From Fundidesulfovibrio terrae (GTDB taxonomy: Bacteria; Desulfobacterota; Desulfovibrionia; Desulfovibrionales; Desulfovibrionaceae): a stretch of 64,000 bases of DNA. The stretch covers positions 682,001 to 746,000 of the forward strand of contig NZ_JAKZFS010000002.1 of NCBI RefSeq assembly GCF_022808915.1. Direction: 5' to 3'. Both the position numbers and the translations under genes were made by a program. The notes beneath the pieces are model-generated. The model ran no database searches and was not told where the DNA came from. It saw only the letters and a list, made by a program, of their open reading frames with translations. Within the stretch, counting starts at the first letter, position 1; each line of letters opens with the position of its first letter. Positions 15,792 to 24,013 of this stretch are shown here, one piece after another.

Positions 15792-17506
15792 TGGAACACG
15801 CGCACGGCCAGCCGACCTTCATGGGATTCGAGCCCCACGGGCATTGTTTCCTCTGGCAGCCGGACCTCATCGCGCTGCATACGGTGTCCGATTTCGTGAC
15901 CGGGTTGTCGTACTACCTCATTCCCGTGGCCATCTTCTATTTCGTCCGCAAGCGTTCCGACGTGCCGTTTCCGGCCATGTTTCTGCTCTTCGCGCTGTTC
16001 ATCGTCAGCTGCGGCACCACCCACCTCATGGCCATCTGGACCATCTGGACGCCGGACTACTGGCTGGAGGGCTGGGTCAAGGCGGCCACCGCGTTCTTTT
16101 CCCTGGTGACGGCCTTGCTGCTGTTTCCGCTGCTTCCCAAGGCCATGCTCATCCCGAGCCCGGCGCAGCTTGAGGCCGCCAAGGCCGAACTCCAGCGGCA
16201 CAAGGACCACCTGGAGGATCTGGTGGCGGAACGGACCTCGGAACTCCAGACGGCCAACGCCCGCCTGGAGGCGGAGATCGCCGAACGCAAGTCCGCCGAG
16301 GACGCCTTGAGGGAAAGCGAACAGCAGCTGCGTGGCTCCCGGGAGTTCCTGGCGCAGATCGTGGACAACATCCCGGACCCCGTTTTCGTCAAGGACGAGA
16401 ACCATCGTTACGTCCTGGCCAACACGGCCCTGTGCGTGCTGGCGGGAAAACCGCGCGGCGAGGTGGTCGGGAAAACCGACCACGACTTCCTGCCGGAGAG
16501 GCAGGCGCAGCTGTTCATCTCCCGCGACAAATTCGTGCTGGAGACGGGCGAGATGGACATCACCGAAGAGCAGTTCACCGACCCCTCCGGCCGCCCGCTC
16601 GCGCTTCTGACCAAGAAGACCCGGTACGTGGACGCGGGGCAAAAGAAGTACGTGGTGGGCGTGATCCGCGACGTCACCGAGCGCAAGCGCATGCAGGAGA
16701 TCATGGTCCAGACCGAGAAGATGATGAGCGTCGGGGGGCTGGCCGCGGGCATGGCCCACGAGATCAACAACCCGCTCTCCGCCGTCCTGCAGAGCATCCA
16801 GGTGGTGCAGAACCGCCTGTCCAAGGATTCCCCGGCCAACCTGGCCGCGGCCGAGGCGGCGGGATGTCCTTTCGAGGCCATCAAAGCCTTCCTGGGGGCG
16901 AGGGAGGTGAATTCGCTGCTGCAGGGCGTGCGCGACGCCGGGGCCAGGGCGGCCAAGATCGTCTCCAGCATGCTGGAGTTCAGCCGCAAGACCGAGTCCA
17001 ACCGGGCTCTGGTGGACTTGAACGGCCTGCTGGACAAGGCGGTGGAGCTCTGCGCCAACGACTACGACCTCAAGAAGAAGTACGACTTCCGCAAGATCGC
17101 CATCGAGCGCGATTTCGACCAGGGCATGCCCCTGGTTCCCTGCACGGCCACTCAAATCGAACAGGTGGTGATGAACCTCCTCAGAAACGCGGCCCAGGCC
17201 ATGGCGGAAAACGCCGGGCAGGCTTCCCCTCCGCGCATCGCCCTGCGCACCACGATCGAGGAAGGCATGGCCCGCATCGAGGTCCAGGACAACGGGCCGG
17301 GCATGGACGAGGCCGTCAGGAAGCGGATATTCGAACCGTTCTATACCACCAAGGGCCCGGGGCAGGGCACGGGTCTCGGCCTGTCGGTGTCCTACTTCAT
17401 CATCACGGAGAACCACAGGGGCAGCATCGAGGTGCAGTCCCGGCCCGGCGAAGGGACCCGGTTCATCATCCGGCTTCCCCTGTCGGAGGAGGGGCACGCT
17501 GGGTAG
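15791..17506 (+). CDS. Histidine kinase with ethylene-receptor-like N-terminal membrane domain and PAS domain
   Basis: This 571-aa kinase starts at an ATG overlapping the stop of the pentaheme cytochrome gene. Residues about 25-115 form three hydrophobic helices that match the ethylene-binding domain of plant ETR1. Asp34, Tyr41, Pro45, Ile71, Cys74 and His78 (motif IVSCGTTH) fall at the spacing of ETR1 Asp25, Tyr32, Pro36, Ile62, Cys65 and His69; the last two ligate copper in ETR1. A coiled coil (about 118-180), a PAS domain (about 180-300), HisKA with His323 (GMAHEINNP) and HATPase_c (DNGPGMDE, GTGLGLS) follow. There is no receiver. The kinase half is closely similar to that at 31477-34164. 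Ethylene or another small ligand such as a gas is possible; this is inference from motif identity. Confidence 0.9.
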   Translation: MEHAHGQPTFMGFEPHGHCFLWQPDLIALHTVSDFVTGLSYYLIPVAIFYFVRKRSDVPFPAMFLLFALFIVSCGTTHLMAIWTIWTPDYWLEGWVKAATAFFSLVTALLLFPLLPKAMLIPSPAQLEAAKAELQRHKDHLEDLVAERTSELQTANARLEAEIAERKSAEDALRESEQQLRGSREFLAQIVDNIPDPVFVKDENHRYVLANTALCVLAGKPRGEVVGKTDHDFLPERQAQLFISRDKFVLETGEMDITEEQFTDPSGRPLALLTKKTRYVDAGQKKYVVGVIRDVTERKRMQEIMVQTEKMMSVGGLAAGMAHEINNPLSAVLQSIQVVQNRLSKDSPANLAAAEAAGCPFEAIKAFLGAREVNSLLQGVRDAGARAAKIVSSMLEFSRKTESNRALVDLNGLLDKAVELCANDYDLKKKYDFRKIAIERDFDQGMPLVPCTATQIEQVVMNLLRNAAQAMAENAGQASPPRIALRTTIEEGMARIEVQDNGPGMDEAVRKRIFEPFYTTKGPGQGTGLGLSVSYFIITENHRGSIEVQSRPGEGTRFIIRLPLSEEGHAG

Positions 17507-17636
17507 GCCGGGACGGATCCCATGCCGCATAACCGAGCAAGGTGCTTCCATCCTGCTAGAAAAATAAAGCTTCCCATTCATTGGGATTCTGCTAAAAGCA
17601 GACCGTGAAACTTTAAGTACCGTTCAGGAGGGTATC

Positions 17637-18122
17637 ATGGCTCAGGAAGCGTCCGTCGCCCCCAAGGAACGCGTGAACATCGTCTACAAGCCCGCAACGG
17701 GCGACGCCAAGGAAGAGGTGGAACTGCCGCTGAAGCTTTTGGTGTTGGGCGATTTCACCAACCGCGCCGATGACCGCACCCTGGAGAACCGAGAGCCCAT
17801 CAGCGTCGACAAGGACAACTTCGACGACGTGCTCAAGGCCCAGAACATCGAGCTCAACATGACCGTGCCCAACAAGGTCTCCGGCAAGGACGGGGACGAG
17901 CTGGGCGTGCACCTCAAGTTCGACAACCTCAAGGATTTCGAGCCCGACGCCATCGTGGCCAAGGTTCCCGAGCTGCAGAAGCTCATGGAGCTGCGCGAGG
18001 CCCTCAAGGCCCTGAAGGGCCCCCTGGCCAACGTGCCCGAGTTCCGCAAGAAGGTTCAGGAGATGGTTCAAGACCCCGGCCTGCGCGACCGGCTGCTCAA
18101 AGAACTGGGTATCGGTTCATAA
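17637..18122 (+). CDS. tssB: Type VI secretion sheath small subunit TssB/VipA
   Basis: This 161-aa protein forms, with TssC, the contractile sheath around the Hcp tube. The start has aggagg 10 bp upstream. Typical landmarks are the PLKLLVLGDFTNR strand, the NFDDVLKAQNIELN stretch, and a C-terminal helical region (ALKGPLANVPEFRKK). The usual family length is about 160-170 aa. It opens the T6SS block, and tssC follows after 12 bp with its own aaggagg. The 130-bp region upstream must hold the promoter, but no clear consensus was recognised. Confidence 0.96.
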   Translation: MAQEASVAPKERVNIVYKPATGDAKEEVELPLKLLVLGDFTNRADDRTLENREPISVDKDNFDDVLKAQNIELNMTVPNKVSGKDGDELGVHLKFDNLKDFEPDAIVAKVPELQKLMELREALKALKGPLANVPEFRKKVQEMVQDPGLRDRLLKELGIGS

Positions 18123-18134
18123 GGAGGATCACAG

Positions 18135-19628
18135 ATGGCCGATGAAGCGACCCAAGCCCAGCAGGCCCCCCAGGAGGCCCCGGCGCCGTCCGCGGACGCC
18201 TCGCTCCTGGACGACATCGTCGAGGCGACCAAGCTCAAGCCCTCCGACGACGCCTTCTCCACCACCAAACAAGGCCTCCAGGCCTTCCTGGAGGAGCTGG
18301 TCAAGCCCGAACGCGCGGGCGCGCGCATCTCCGGGGCGCTGGTGGACGACATGATCTCCCAGCTGGACCAGAAGCTCTCCTCCCAGGTCAACGAAATCCT
18401 GCACCACCAGGACTTCCGCAAGCTGGAGACCTCCTGGCGCTCGCTGAAGTACCTGGTGATGCACACCGACTTCCGGGAGAACGTCCGGCTCCAGTTCGTC
18501 AACGTCAGCAAGGAAGACCTGCTCGGCGACTTCGAGGACGCCCCCGAAGTGGTCAAGTCCGGCCTCTACAAACAGGTGTACACGGCCGAATACGGCCAGT
18601 TCGGCGGCCAGCCCTTCGGGGCCATGGTGGCCAACTACGAGTTCGGCCCCGGCCCCCAGGACGTGAAGCTGCTGCAATACTGCGCCTCGGTCGCCTCCAT
18701 GGCTCACGCGCCCTTCATCGCCGCCGCCGGGCCGGCCATGTTCGGCATCGAGAAATGGGAGGACCTGCCCAACCTGAAGGACCTGCAGTCCATCTTCGAG
18801 ATGCCCCAGTACACCAAGTGGAACTCCCTGCGCGAATCCGAGGACGCCCGCTACCTGGGGCTCACCCTGCCCAGGTTCCTGCTGCGCCTGCCCTTCGGGC
18901 CGGACACCGCTCCCTCCAAGAGCTTCAACTTCAAGGAGGACGTGTCCGGCGGCGACGAGGACTTCTGCTGGGGCAACGCGGCCTTCGCCTTCGCCTCGCG
19001 CCTGACCGACTCCTTCGCCAAGTACCGCTGGTGCGCCAACATCATCGGTCCCCAGGGCGGCGGCGCGGTGGAGGACCTGCCCCTGTACCAGTACGAGGCC
19101 ATGGGCGAGATCCAGACCAAGATTCCCACCCAGGTGCTCATCAGCGAACGCCGCGAGTTCGAGCTGGCCGAACAGGGCTTCATCGCCCTGACCATGCGCA
19201 AGAACTCCGACAACGCGGCCTTCTTCTCCGCCAACTCCGTGCAGAAGCCCAAGTATTTCGGCATCTCCAAGGAAGGCAAGGAGGCCGAGCTCAACTACAA
19301 GCTCTCCACCCAACTGCCCTACATGTTCATCATGAATCGCCTGGCCCACTACATCAAGGTGATCCAGCGCGAGAACATCGGCACCTGGAAGGAGCGCTCG
19401 GACCTGGAAGACGAGCTCAACAAGTGGATCAGCCAGTACGTCACCGAGATGGACAACCCCGCGCCCAGCGTGCGTTCCCGCAGGCCCCTGCGCATGGCCA
19501 AGATCGAGGTCCACGACGTCGAGGGCGATCCCGGATTCTACTCGGTCACTCTGCTGGCCAGACCGCACTTCAAGTACATGGGCGCTTCGTTCACCCTGTC
19601 CTTGGTCGGCAAGCTGGACAAGAAATAA
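18135..19628 (+). CDS. tssC: Type VI secretion sheath large subunit TssC/VipB
   Basis: This 497-aa protein is the major sheath protein, which contracts to drive the tube and is later unfolded by ClpV. The N-terminus (first 35 aa) is rich in Ala, Pro and Gln. The core contains ETSWRSLKYLV, the 'YGQFGGQPFGAMVANYEF' region, the RLPFG motif and a C-terminal SVTLLARPHFKYMGA strand, all typical of TssC. The length is normal. It lies 12 bp after tssB and 24 bp before hcp, each with a good ribosome site, giving a tight sheath-tube operon. Confidence 0.97.
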   Translation: MADEATQAQQAPQEAPAPSADASLLDDIVEATKLKPSDDAFSTTKQGLQAFLEELVKPERAGARISGALVDDMISQLDQKLSSQVNEILHHQDFRKLETSWRSLKYLVMHTDFRENVRLQFVNVSKEDLLGDFEDAPEVVKSGLYKQVYTAEYGQFGGQPFGAMVANYEFGPGPQDVKLLQYCASVASMAHAPFIAAAGPAMFGIEKWEDLPNLKDLQSIFEMPQYTKWNSLRESEDARYLGLTLPRFLLRLPFGPDTAPSKSFNFKEDVSGGDEDFCWGNAAFAFASRLTDSFAKYRWCANIIGPQGGGAVEDLPLYQYEAMGEIQTKIPTQVLISERREFELAEQGFIALTMRKNSDNAAFFSANSVQKPKYFGISKEGKEAELNYKLSTQLPYMFIMNRLAHYIKVIQRENIGTWKERSDLEDELNKWISQYVTEMDNPAPSVRSRRPLRMAKIEVHDVEGDPGFYSVTLLARPHFKYMGASFTLSLVGKLDKK

Positions 19629-19652
19629 TCAACGCATCACGGAGGTAGTATC

Positions 19653-20138
19653 ATGGCTCTGACCGCGTACATGAAAGTCACCGGCAAGACCCAGGGACAG
19701 ATCAAGGGTGATTGCGACCAGTCCGACTCCAAGAAGAAGGACACCATGCTGGTCTACCAGTCAAACCACTATGTGGAAATTCCCAAGGATACCCATACGG
19801 GCCTGCCTACCGGCCAGCGCATTCATCATCCTTTCACCGTGACCGTTCACAAGAATCCAGGATCCCCAAAGCTGGCCCAGGCATGCTGCAAGGGCGAGCA
19901 GTGCACCGTGGAACTCAACTTCTTCCGCATCAAGCCAGACGGCAAGGAAGAGAACTACTATACCGTGAAGATGGAGGACGCCATCATCGTCATGATGCGC
20001 GAATACACCCCCATGACCTTCCTGCCCGACAACAAGCCCTTCCACGACATGGAAGAGATCAGCTTCACCTATTCCAAGATCACCTGGACCTACAACGACG
20101 GCAACATCGAATACACCGACGACTGGAAGGGCGCGTAA
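19653..20138 (+). CDS. hcp: Type VI secretion tube protein Hcp
   Basis: This 161-aa Hcp/TssD family protein forms stacked hexameric rings that are secreted with effectors. Visible features are the TAYMKVTGKTQGQIKGD start, the RIHHPFTVTV strand and the C-terminal EEISFTYSKITWTY strand, which are standard for the family. No C-terminal effector extension is present, so it is a structural Hcp. Two cysteines occur as CC near the middle and a third soon after, which is not needed for function. A GC hairpin 14 bp after the stop may separate hcp from the genes behind it. Confidence 0.95.
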   Translation: MALTAYMKVTGKTQGQIKGDCDQSDSKKKDTMLVYQSNHYVEIPKDTHTGLPTGQRIHHPFTVTVHKNPGSPKLAQACCKGEQCTVELNFFRIKPDGKEENYYTVKMEDAIIVMMREYTPMTFLPDNKPFHDMEEISFTYSKITWTYNDGNIEYTDDWKGA

Positions 20139-20152
20139 GCGAGCCTGTGCAT

Positions 20153-20187
20153 CCGGCCCTCGTTCGTCTTGAGCGGGGGCCGGCTTT
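20153..20187 (+). terminator. Possible attenuator hairpin after hcp
   Basis: A 10-bp stem with one wobble (20153-20162 with 20174-20183, 11-nt loop) is followed by CTTT. The weak T tract suggests partial termination, which would raise hcp relative to the downstream genes. Confidence 0.4.
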
Positions 20188-20250
20188 CCCGCGGCCTCCC
20201 CATGGGATGGCGCGCGGAGCGAATCCTTCGAGCTGTGACCGGAGGCCCCA

Positions 20251-20406
20251 ATGAACAGCATGCAGGGAATGGTCGACGCCCTGGCCGACCCCATCGTCGA
20301 CCCGGTGCGCGACCCCATCATCGATCCCATCACCGGGAAGCCCCCGCAGGATGTCGCCGTTCCTGGCCCTGACAGGAACGAGGACGTCTGCCTGAGCTGC
20401 TGGTAG
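20251..20406 (+). CDS. Mini-protein of unknown function in the T6SS operon (51 aa)
   Basis: This 51-aa open frame has ggagg 6 bp before its ATG and lies between hcp and tssE. The middle is a short iterated pattern, Asp-Pro every four residues (ADPIVDPVRDPIIDPITG). The C-terminus is CLSCW, with two cysteines. A good terminator follows 18 bp after the stop, which fits a real gene ending a tssB-tssC-hcp-mini-gene transcript. No known T6SS component matches it; it is far shorter than a PAAR protein. It could be a chaperone, a tube-tip factor or a chance frame; the ribosome site, the non-random repeat and the terminator favour a gene. Confidence 0.55.
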   Translation: MNSMQGMVDALADPIVDPVRDPIIDPITGKPPQDVAVPGPDRNEDVCLSCW

Positions 20407-20423
20407 CGCGAGAACATCCGGGC

Positions 20424-20453
20424 GGCGCGCTCCCCCGAGGGGCGCGCCGTTTT
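20424..20453 (+). terminator. Intrinsic terminator inside the T6SS block
   Basis: The stem 20424-20429 with 20443-20448 is extended by CCCC/GGGG (20432-20435 with 20439-20442) around a CGA loop. It is followed by GTTTT. It ends the transcript that carries tssB, tssC, hcp and the 51-aa gene. Confidence 0.75.
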
Positions 20454-20542
20454 CGGTTGCCGTCTGGCCCCGGCCGCCCTGCCGGGTTGACCCGGGCACC
20501 CTCACGGACTAAGGCCCTGGCCTCTGCATCAAGGAGGTTCCC

Positions 20543-20761
20543 ATGCGCGGAGACGACGACTTCAGGCGCGGCGCTTTCGGCGACGACGACACCACCCCCG
20601 AGGACCGCACCAGCCCCGACCTGACGCCCGCCACCGGGCGCGACAACATCCAGATGTTCTGGGAGTCCATCGGCATGAAGCCCGGCGACGACTGGAAGAA
20701 CGAGGCCGGTTCCGGTTCGATCGGCGGCGACGACCCCGCCAAGGACGGCGGGAAGGACTGA
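20543..20761 (+). CDS. Small acidic protein of unknown function in the T6SS operon (72 aa)
   Basis: This 72-aa frame starts at an ATG with a full aaggagg (20531-20537) 5 bp upstream. The protein is strongly acidic and apparently disordered: many Asp and Gly residues, a DDD run near residue 14, a possible short helix around NIQMFWESIGMKPGDDW, and a Gly/Asp/Lys tail. It follows a terminator and precedes tssE by 64 bp, so it may head the tssE-tssF-tssG transcript. It matches no core T6SS subunit I can name. It could be an adaptor, an immunity-like or a regulatory protein. Confidence 0.65.
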   Translation: MRGDDDFRRGAFGDDDTTPEDRTSPDLTPATGRDNIQMFWESIGMKPGDDWKNEAGSGSIGGDDPAKDGGKD

Positions 20762-20825
20762 ATCCGGCGCCCGCATTGACGCAGGCGGACGGTTCCTCTA
20801 ACACTGCGGAAAGAAAGGACCGTCC

Positions 20826-21242
20826 ATGTACCAGCAGCGCCTGCTCGAGCGCATTCGGGAGATGGAGAAACACCCGGAGCTGCGCGGCAACCCCACCCCC
20901 GAGGTCATCGTGACTTCGGTGATGAACCACCTGCGCAAGATACTCAACACCAAGCAGGGCACCGCCCCCATCGACGACGATTTCGGCGTCCCCGATTTCA
21001 CCAACCTGGGCTCCACCTTCGGCCAGGATACCATCCCCGACATCCAGCGCTCCATAGCCGACGTGGTCCACAAATACGAACCGCGCCTGCGGGGCGTGAA
21101 CGTCACCTACCTCCCCCAGAGCGCCGACGTGCTCCAGGTGGCCTTCAAGCTCGAGGCCACCATCCAGGCCGAATCGCGCGAGGTGCCCGTGGTGTTCGAG
21201 ACGATCATCGATCCCGACGGCAAGGTGAGCGTCAAGGAGTAG
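20826..21242 (+). CDS. tssE: Type VI secretion baseplate protein TssE (gp25-like)
   Basis: This 138-aa protein is homologous to phage T4 gp25, a baseplate wedge component that nucleates sheath assembly. The N-terminal QQRLLERIREM, the 'DFGVPDFTN' segment and the C-terminal strand 'LQVAFKLEATI' fit the family, as does the length. tssF begins 3 bp after the stop (GTG 21246), so translation is probably coupled through tssE-tssF-tssG. Confidence 0.93.
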   Translation: MYQQRLLERIREMEKHPELRGNPTPEVIVTSVMNHLRKILNTKQGTAPIDDDFGVPDFTNLGSTFGQDTIPDIQRSIADVVHKYEPRLRGVNVTYLPQSADVLQVAFKLEATIQAESREVPVVFETIIDPDGKVSVKE

Positions 21243-21245
21243 GCC

Positions 21246-22979
21246 GTGATCAACCGCTACTACCAGCGCGAACTGGCCAACCTGCGAAACCTGGCGGCGG
21301 AGTTCTCCAAGAAGCACCCCGCCCTGGCCCCCATGCTCTCCGGCCCCAGCCAGGATCCGGACGTGGAGCGCCTGCTGGAGGGATCGGCCTTTTTGTCCGG
21401 ACTTTTGGCCCAGAAGCTGGACGACGAATTTCCGGAGATCATCCACGGGCTCATGCGGCTGGTGTTCCCGCACTACTTGAGCCCCGTGCCCTCCATGACC
21501 ATCCTGACCTTCACCCCCAAGCGCTCGCTGCTGGAGCCGCTCACCGTGGCGGCGGGGACCCAGGCATCCTCCATCCCCGTGGAGGGCACCAGTTGCACCT
21601 TCACCACCTGCTACCCGGTGGAGCTCCTGCCGCTCGTGCTCACGGACGCATCGCTCATCTCGTCGGGCGGGCGGGCCGCCGGGCTCAAGCTTTCCTTCGA
21701 GCTTTCGGGCATGCCCCTTTCCAAATGGACCTCCAAGAGCCTTCGCCTGCACCTGGCCGGGGACTACGGCCACGCCGCAGACCGCTACCTCACCCTCATG
21801 CGCCGCACCGCGCGCATCACCCTGAGCGCCAAGGATGGCGGCACGCCGACCGTTCTGCCCAGGCGCAACCTGGTGCCCGTGGGCTTCGGCGAGGACGATG
21901 CGGCCATCCCGTATCCGCGCCAGTCCTACCCGGGATATCGCATCCTGCAGGAATATTTCACCTTGCCTGAGAAGTTCCTGTTCCTCGACGTCACCGGCCT
22001 GGACTCCTGGCAGGACCGGGGCCCGGGCCAGGGTTTCGAGATGTATTTCGAGTTCGACGCGCCCGTGGCCGATCCCCCGGCCTTCCCCAAGGACTCGGTG
22101 GCCCTGTACGCCACTCCGGCCATCAACCTTTTCTCCCACGAGGCCGACCCCATCCTCCTGGACCACAAGATGCCGGAATACCGGGTGATCCCCGGCGGAG
22201 AATCCTCCGGGCACTACCAGGTCTACTCGGTGGACAAGGTCATCGGCTTCATGCAGGGGGCCACGGGCCAGCGCGAATACTACCCCTTCGAGATGTTCAA
22301 CCCCATGAGCGAGGCCCGGCCGGTCTATTCCCTCAACCACCGCCAGAGCGCCCTCGAGGAACGCACCGACCTCTACCTCTCGGTGGCCTATCCCAAGGGG
22401 AGCGGCGAACCGCGCACCGAGACGCTGTCGCTGTCCATCCGCTGCACCAACGCCACGCTTCCCGAGAACCTCCAGATCGGCGACATTTCCAAGCCCACCG
22501 AGACCTCGCCCGTGCTGGCCGATTTCTCCAACATCCGTCCGCCCACGGCCACCCGCCAGCCGCCCATTGGCAAGGAGAGCCTGTGGCGGCTCCTGTCGCA
22601 CCTGTACCTCAACTACCTGCCCCTGGCGGACACCGAGAACCTGAAGTCCCTGGTGAAGCTCTACATCTTCCCCGAGACCAGGGACCGGGCCGGGGTGCTG
22701 GCCGGCATCAAGCGGGCCGAGGCCGTGTCCGACATGAAGGTTGTGACCACCAACCGGCTGGTGGGCGGCATCATGATGCGAGGCCAGCTCATCGAGATGA
22801 AGCTCGATCCGGCCGGGTTCGCCAGCATGGGCGACATGTACCTGTTCGGCTCCGTGCTGGACAGCTTCCTGGCCGGGTACGCGGCGGTGAACTGCTTCAC
22901 CCGACTGGGAGTCGAGGACGTCTACAAGAAGGAGCGCTTCGAATGGCCGGCGAGGATCGGGGAACGCTACCTGCTGTAA
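21246..22979 (+). CDS. tssF: Type VI secretion baseplate protein TssF
   Basis: This 577-aa wedge protein starts at GTG, 3 bp after tssE. The family opening (NRYYQRELANLRNLAAEF, then HPALAPML and DPDVERLLEG) is unmistakable. 'EIIHGLMRLVFPHYL' and 'FALLSHLYLNYL'-type stretches follow in the usual order. Family length is about 580-620 aa. TssF binds TssG and TssE in the baseplate. The 3' end overlaps the start of tssG by 37 bp. Confidence 0.95.
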   Translation: MINRYYQRELANLRNLAAEFSKKHPALAPMLSGPSQDPDVERLLEGSAFLSGLLAQKLDDEFPEIIHGLMRLVFPHYLSPVPSMTILTFTPKRSLLEPLTVAAGTQASSIPVEGTSCTFTTCYPVELLPLVLTDASLISSGGRAAGLKLSFELSGMPLSKWTSKSLRLHLAGDYGHAADRYLTLMRRTARITLSAKDGGTPTVLPRRNLVPVGFGEDDAAIPYPRQSYPGYRILQEYFTLPEKFLFLDVTGLDSWQDRGPGQGFEMYFEFDAPVADPPAFPKDSVALYATPAINLFSHEADPILLDHKMPEYRVIPGGESSGHYQVYSVDKVIGFMQGATGQREYYPFEMFNPMSEARPVYSLNHRQSALEERTDLYLSVAYPKGSGEPRTETLSLSIRCTNATLPENLQIGDISKPTETSPVLADFSNIRPPTATRQPPIGKESLWRLLSHLYLNYLPLADTENLKSLVKLYIFPETRDRAGVLAGIKRAEAVSDMKVVTTNRLVGGIMMRGQLIEMKLDPAGFASMGDMYLFGSVLDSFLAGYAAVNCFTRLGVEDVYKKERFEWPARIGERYLL

Positions 22980-23977
22980 TAGCCGGGCTGGCCGCCAAGC
23001 CCCAGAGCTATTCCTTCTTCCAGGCCATCCGCCTGCTCAAGCTGTGGACGGGCCGGACCGGAGGTCCCGACGCCCAGGGCTTCTACGACGACGTTCTCCG
23101 GGTGCGCCCGCACCTGTCCCTGTCGTTTCCCGGCTCGGACATGACCGAGATCGCCCTCGCGCCCACGGGCGAGGAGGGCGGCGACACCCGCGTGGACATC
23201 ACGGCCACGTTCCTGGGCATCTACGGCACAGGCTCGCCCATGCCCACCTTCTACACCGAGGAGCTTCTCGACGAGCGCTCCGACGACAAGAGCGTCTCCC
23301 GCGACTTCCTGGACATCCTGGGCAACCGCACCTTCGTCCATTTCTACCGCGCCTGGGCCAAGTACCGGCTCATGGTCAAGGCTCTGGACGAGGAGGACAC
23401 CGGCTACCTCGACCGCCTCTACTGCCTGCTGGGCCTGGGCCACGAGGAGCTCCGCGCCAAGCTGTCGCGGCCTTCGGCGGCGCTTCGCTATATCGGGCTC
23501 TTCACCCAGTATCCGCGTTCGGCCCTGGGGCTCAAGACCATGCTGGCCGACACCGTGGAAGGGGCCAAGGTGGAGGTGGAGCAGTGCGTGCACCGCTGGG
23601 TGCCCATCCCCCACGACCAGCGGAACGGCCTGGGAGACTCGGGCTGCACCCTGGGCGAGGACTGCTGGGTGGGCTCGCTGGTGGAGGACCGCATGGGCAA
23701 GATCACCGTGGAGTTCTCCAACCTGACGGCCAGGCAGTTCCACGACCTGCTGCCCGGGCGCGAGCTCAACTACCATGTGGAAAGTCTGATCGGCATGTAC
23801 CTGGTGGAGCCAGTGGAGCACGACCTGCGCCTGGTGCTGGCCCCGGGCGAGGTTCAGCCCGCGCGGCCGGGCAATCCCCAGTGGTCGCACCTGGGCTACG
23901 ACACCTGGATTCTGGGGGGAAACTACGAGGGGAGCGCCGCGGCGGCCTTCAAGGGCGCGGACGGCGTGCCCGCCTGA
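22943..23977 (+). CDS. tssG: Type VI secretion baseplate protein TssG
   Basis: This 344-aa partner of TssF starts at ATG 22943, inside the end of tssF, with aagaaggag upstream. A longer frame further upstream is only the shadow of tssF. Family landmarks are PQSYSFFQAIRLL, the long basic/aromatic middle with the GNRTFVHFYRAWAKYR segment, and the 'LGYDTWIL' near the end. It is the last gene of this T6SS block. The membrane-complex genes (tssJ, tssL, tssM), tssK, tssA and vgrG/PAAR do not follow; the next gene is on the other strand. Confidence 0.94.
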   Translation: MAGEDRGTLPAVIAGLAAKPQSYSFFQAIRLLKLWTGRTGGPDAQGFYDDVLRVRPHLSLSFPGSDMTEIALAPTGEEGGDTRVDITATFLGIYGTGSPMPTFYTEELLDERSDDKSVSRDFLDILGNRTFVHFYRAWAKYRLMVKALDEEDTGYLDRLYCLLGLGHEELRAKLSRPSAALRYIGLFTQYPRSALGLKTMLADTVEGAKVEVEQCVHRWVPIPHDQRNGLGDSGCTLGEDCWVGSLVEDRMGKITVEFSNLTARQFHDLLPGRELNYHVESLIGMYLVEPVEHDLRLVLAPGEVQPARPGNPQWSHLGYDTWILGGNYEGSAAAAFKGADGVPA

Positions 23978-24013
23978 AGGCGTCGTTTCCGGCTTGCGGC
24001 CTTCCGGGGGAAC

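Noticed and set aside
17541-17556. Possible sigma-54 promoter (GG...GC) upstream of tssB
   Set aside because: The GG and GC pairs are 12 bp apart instead of the required 10, and the flanking consensus is missing.
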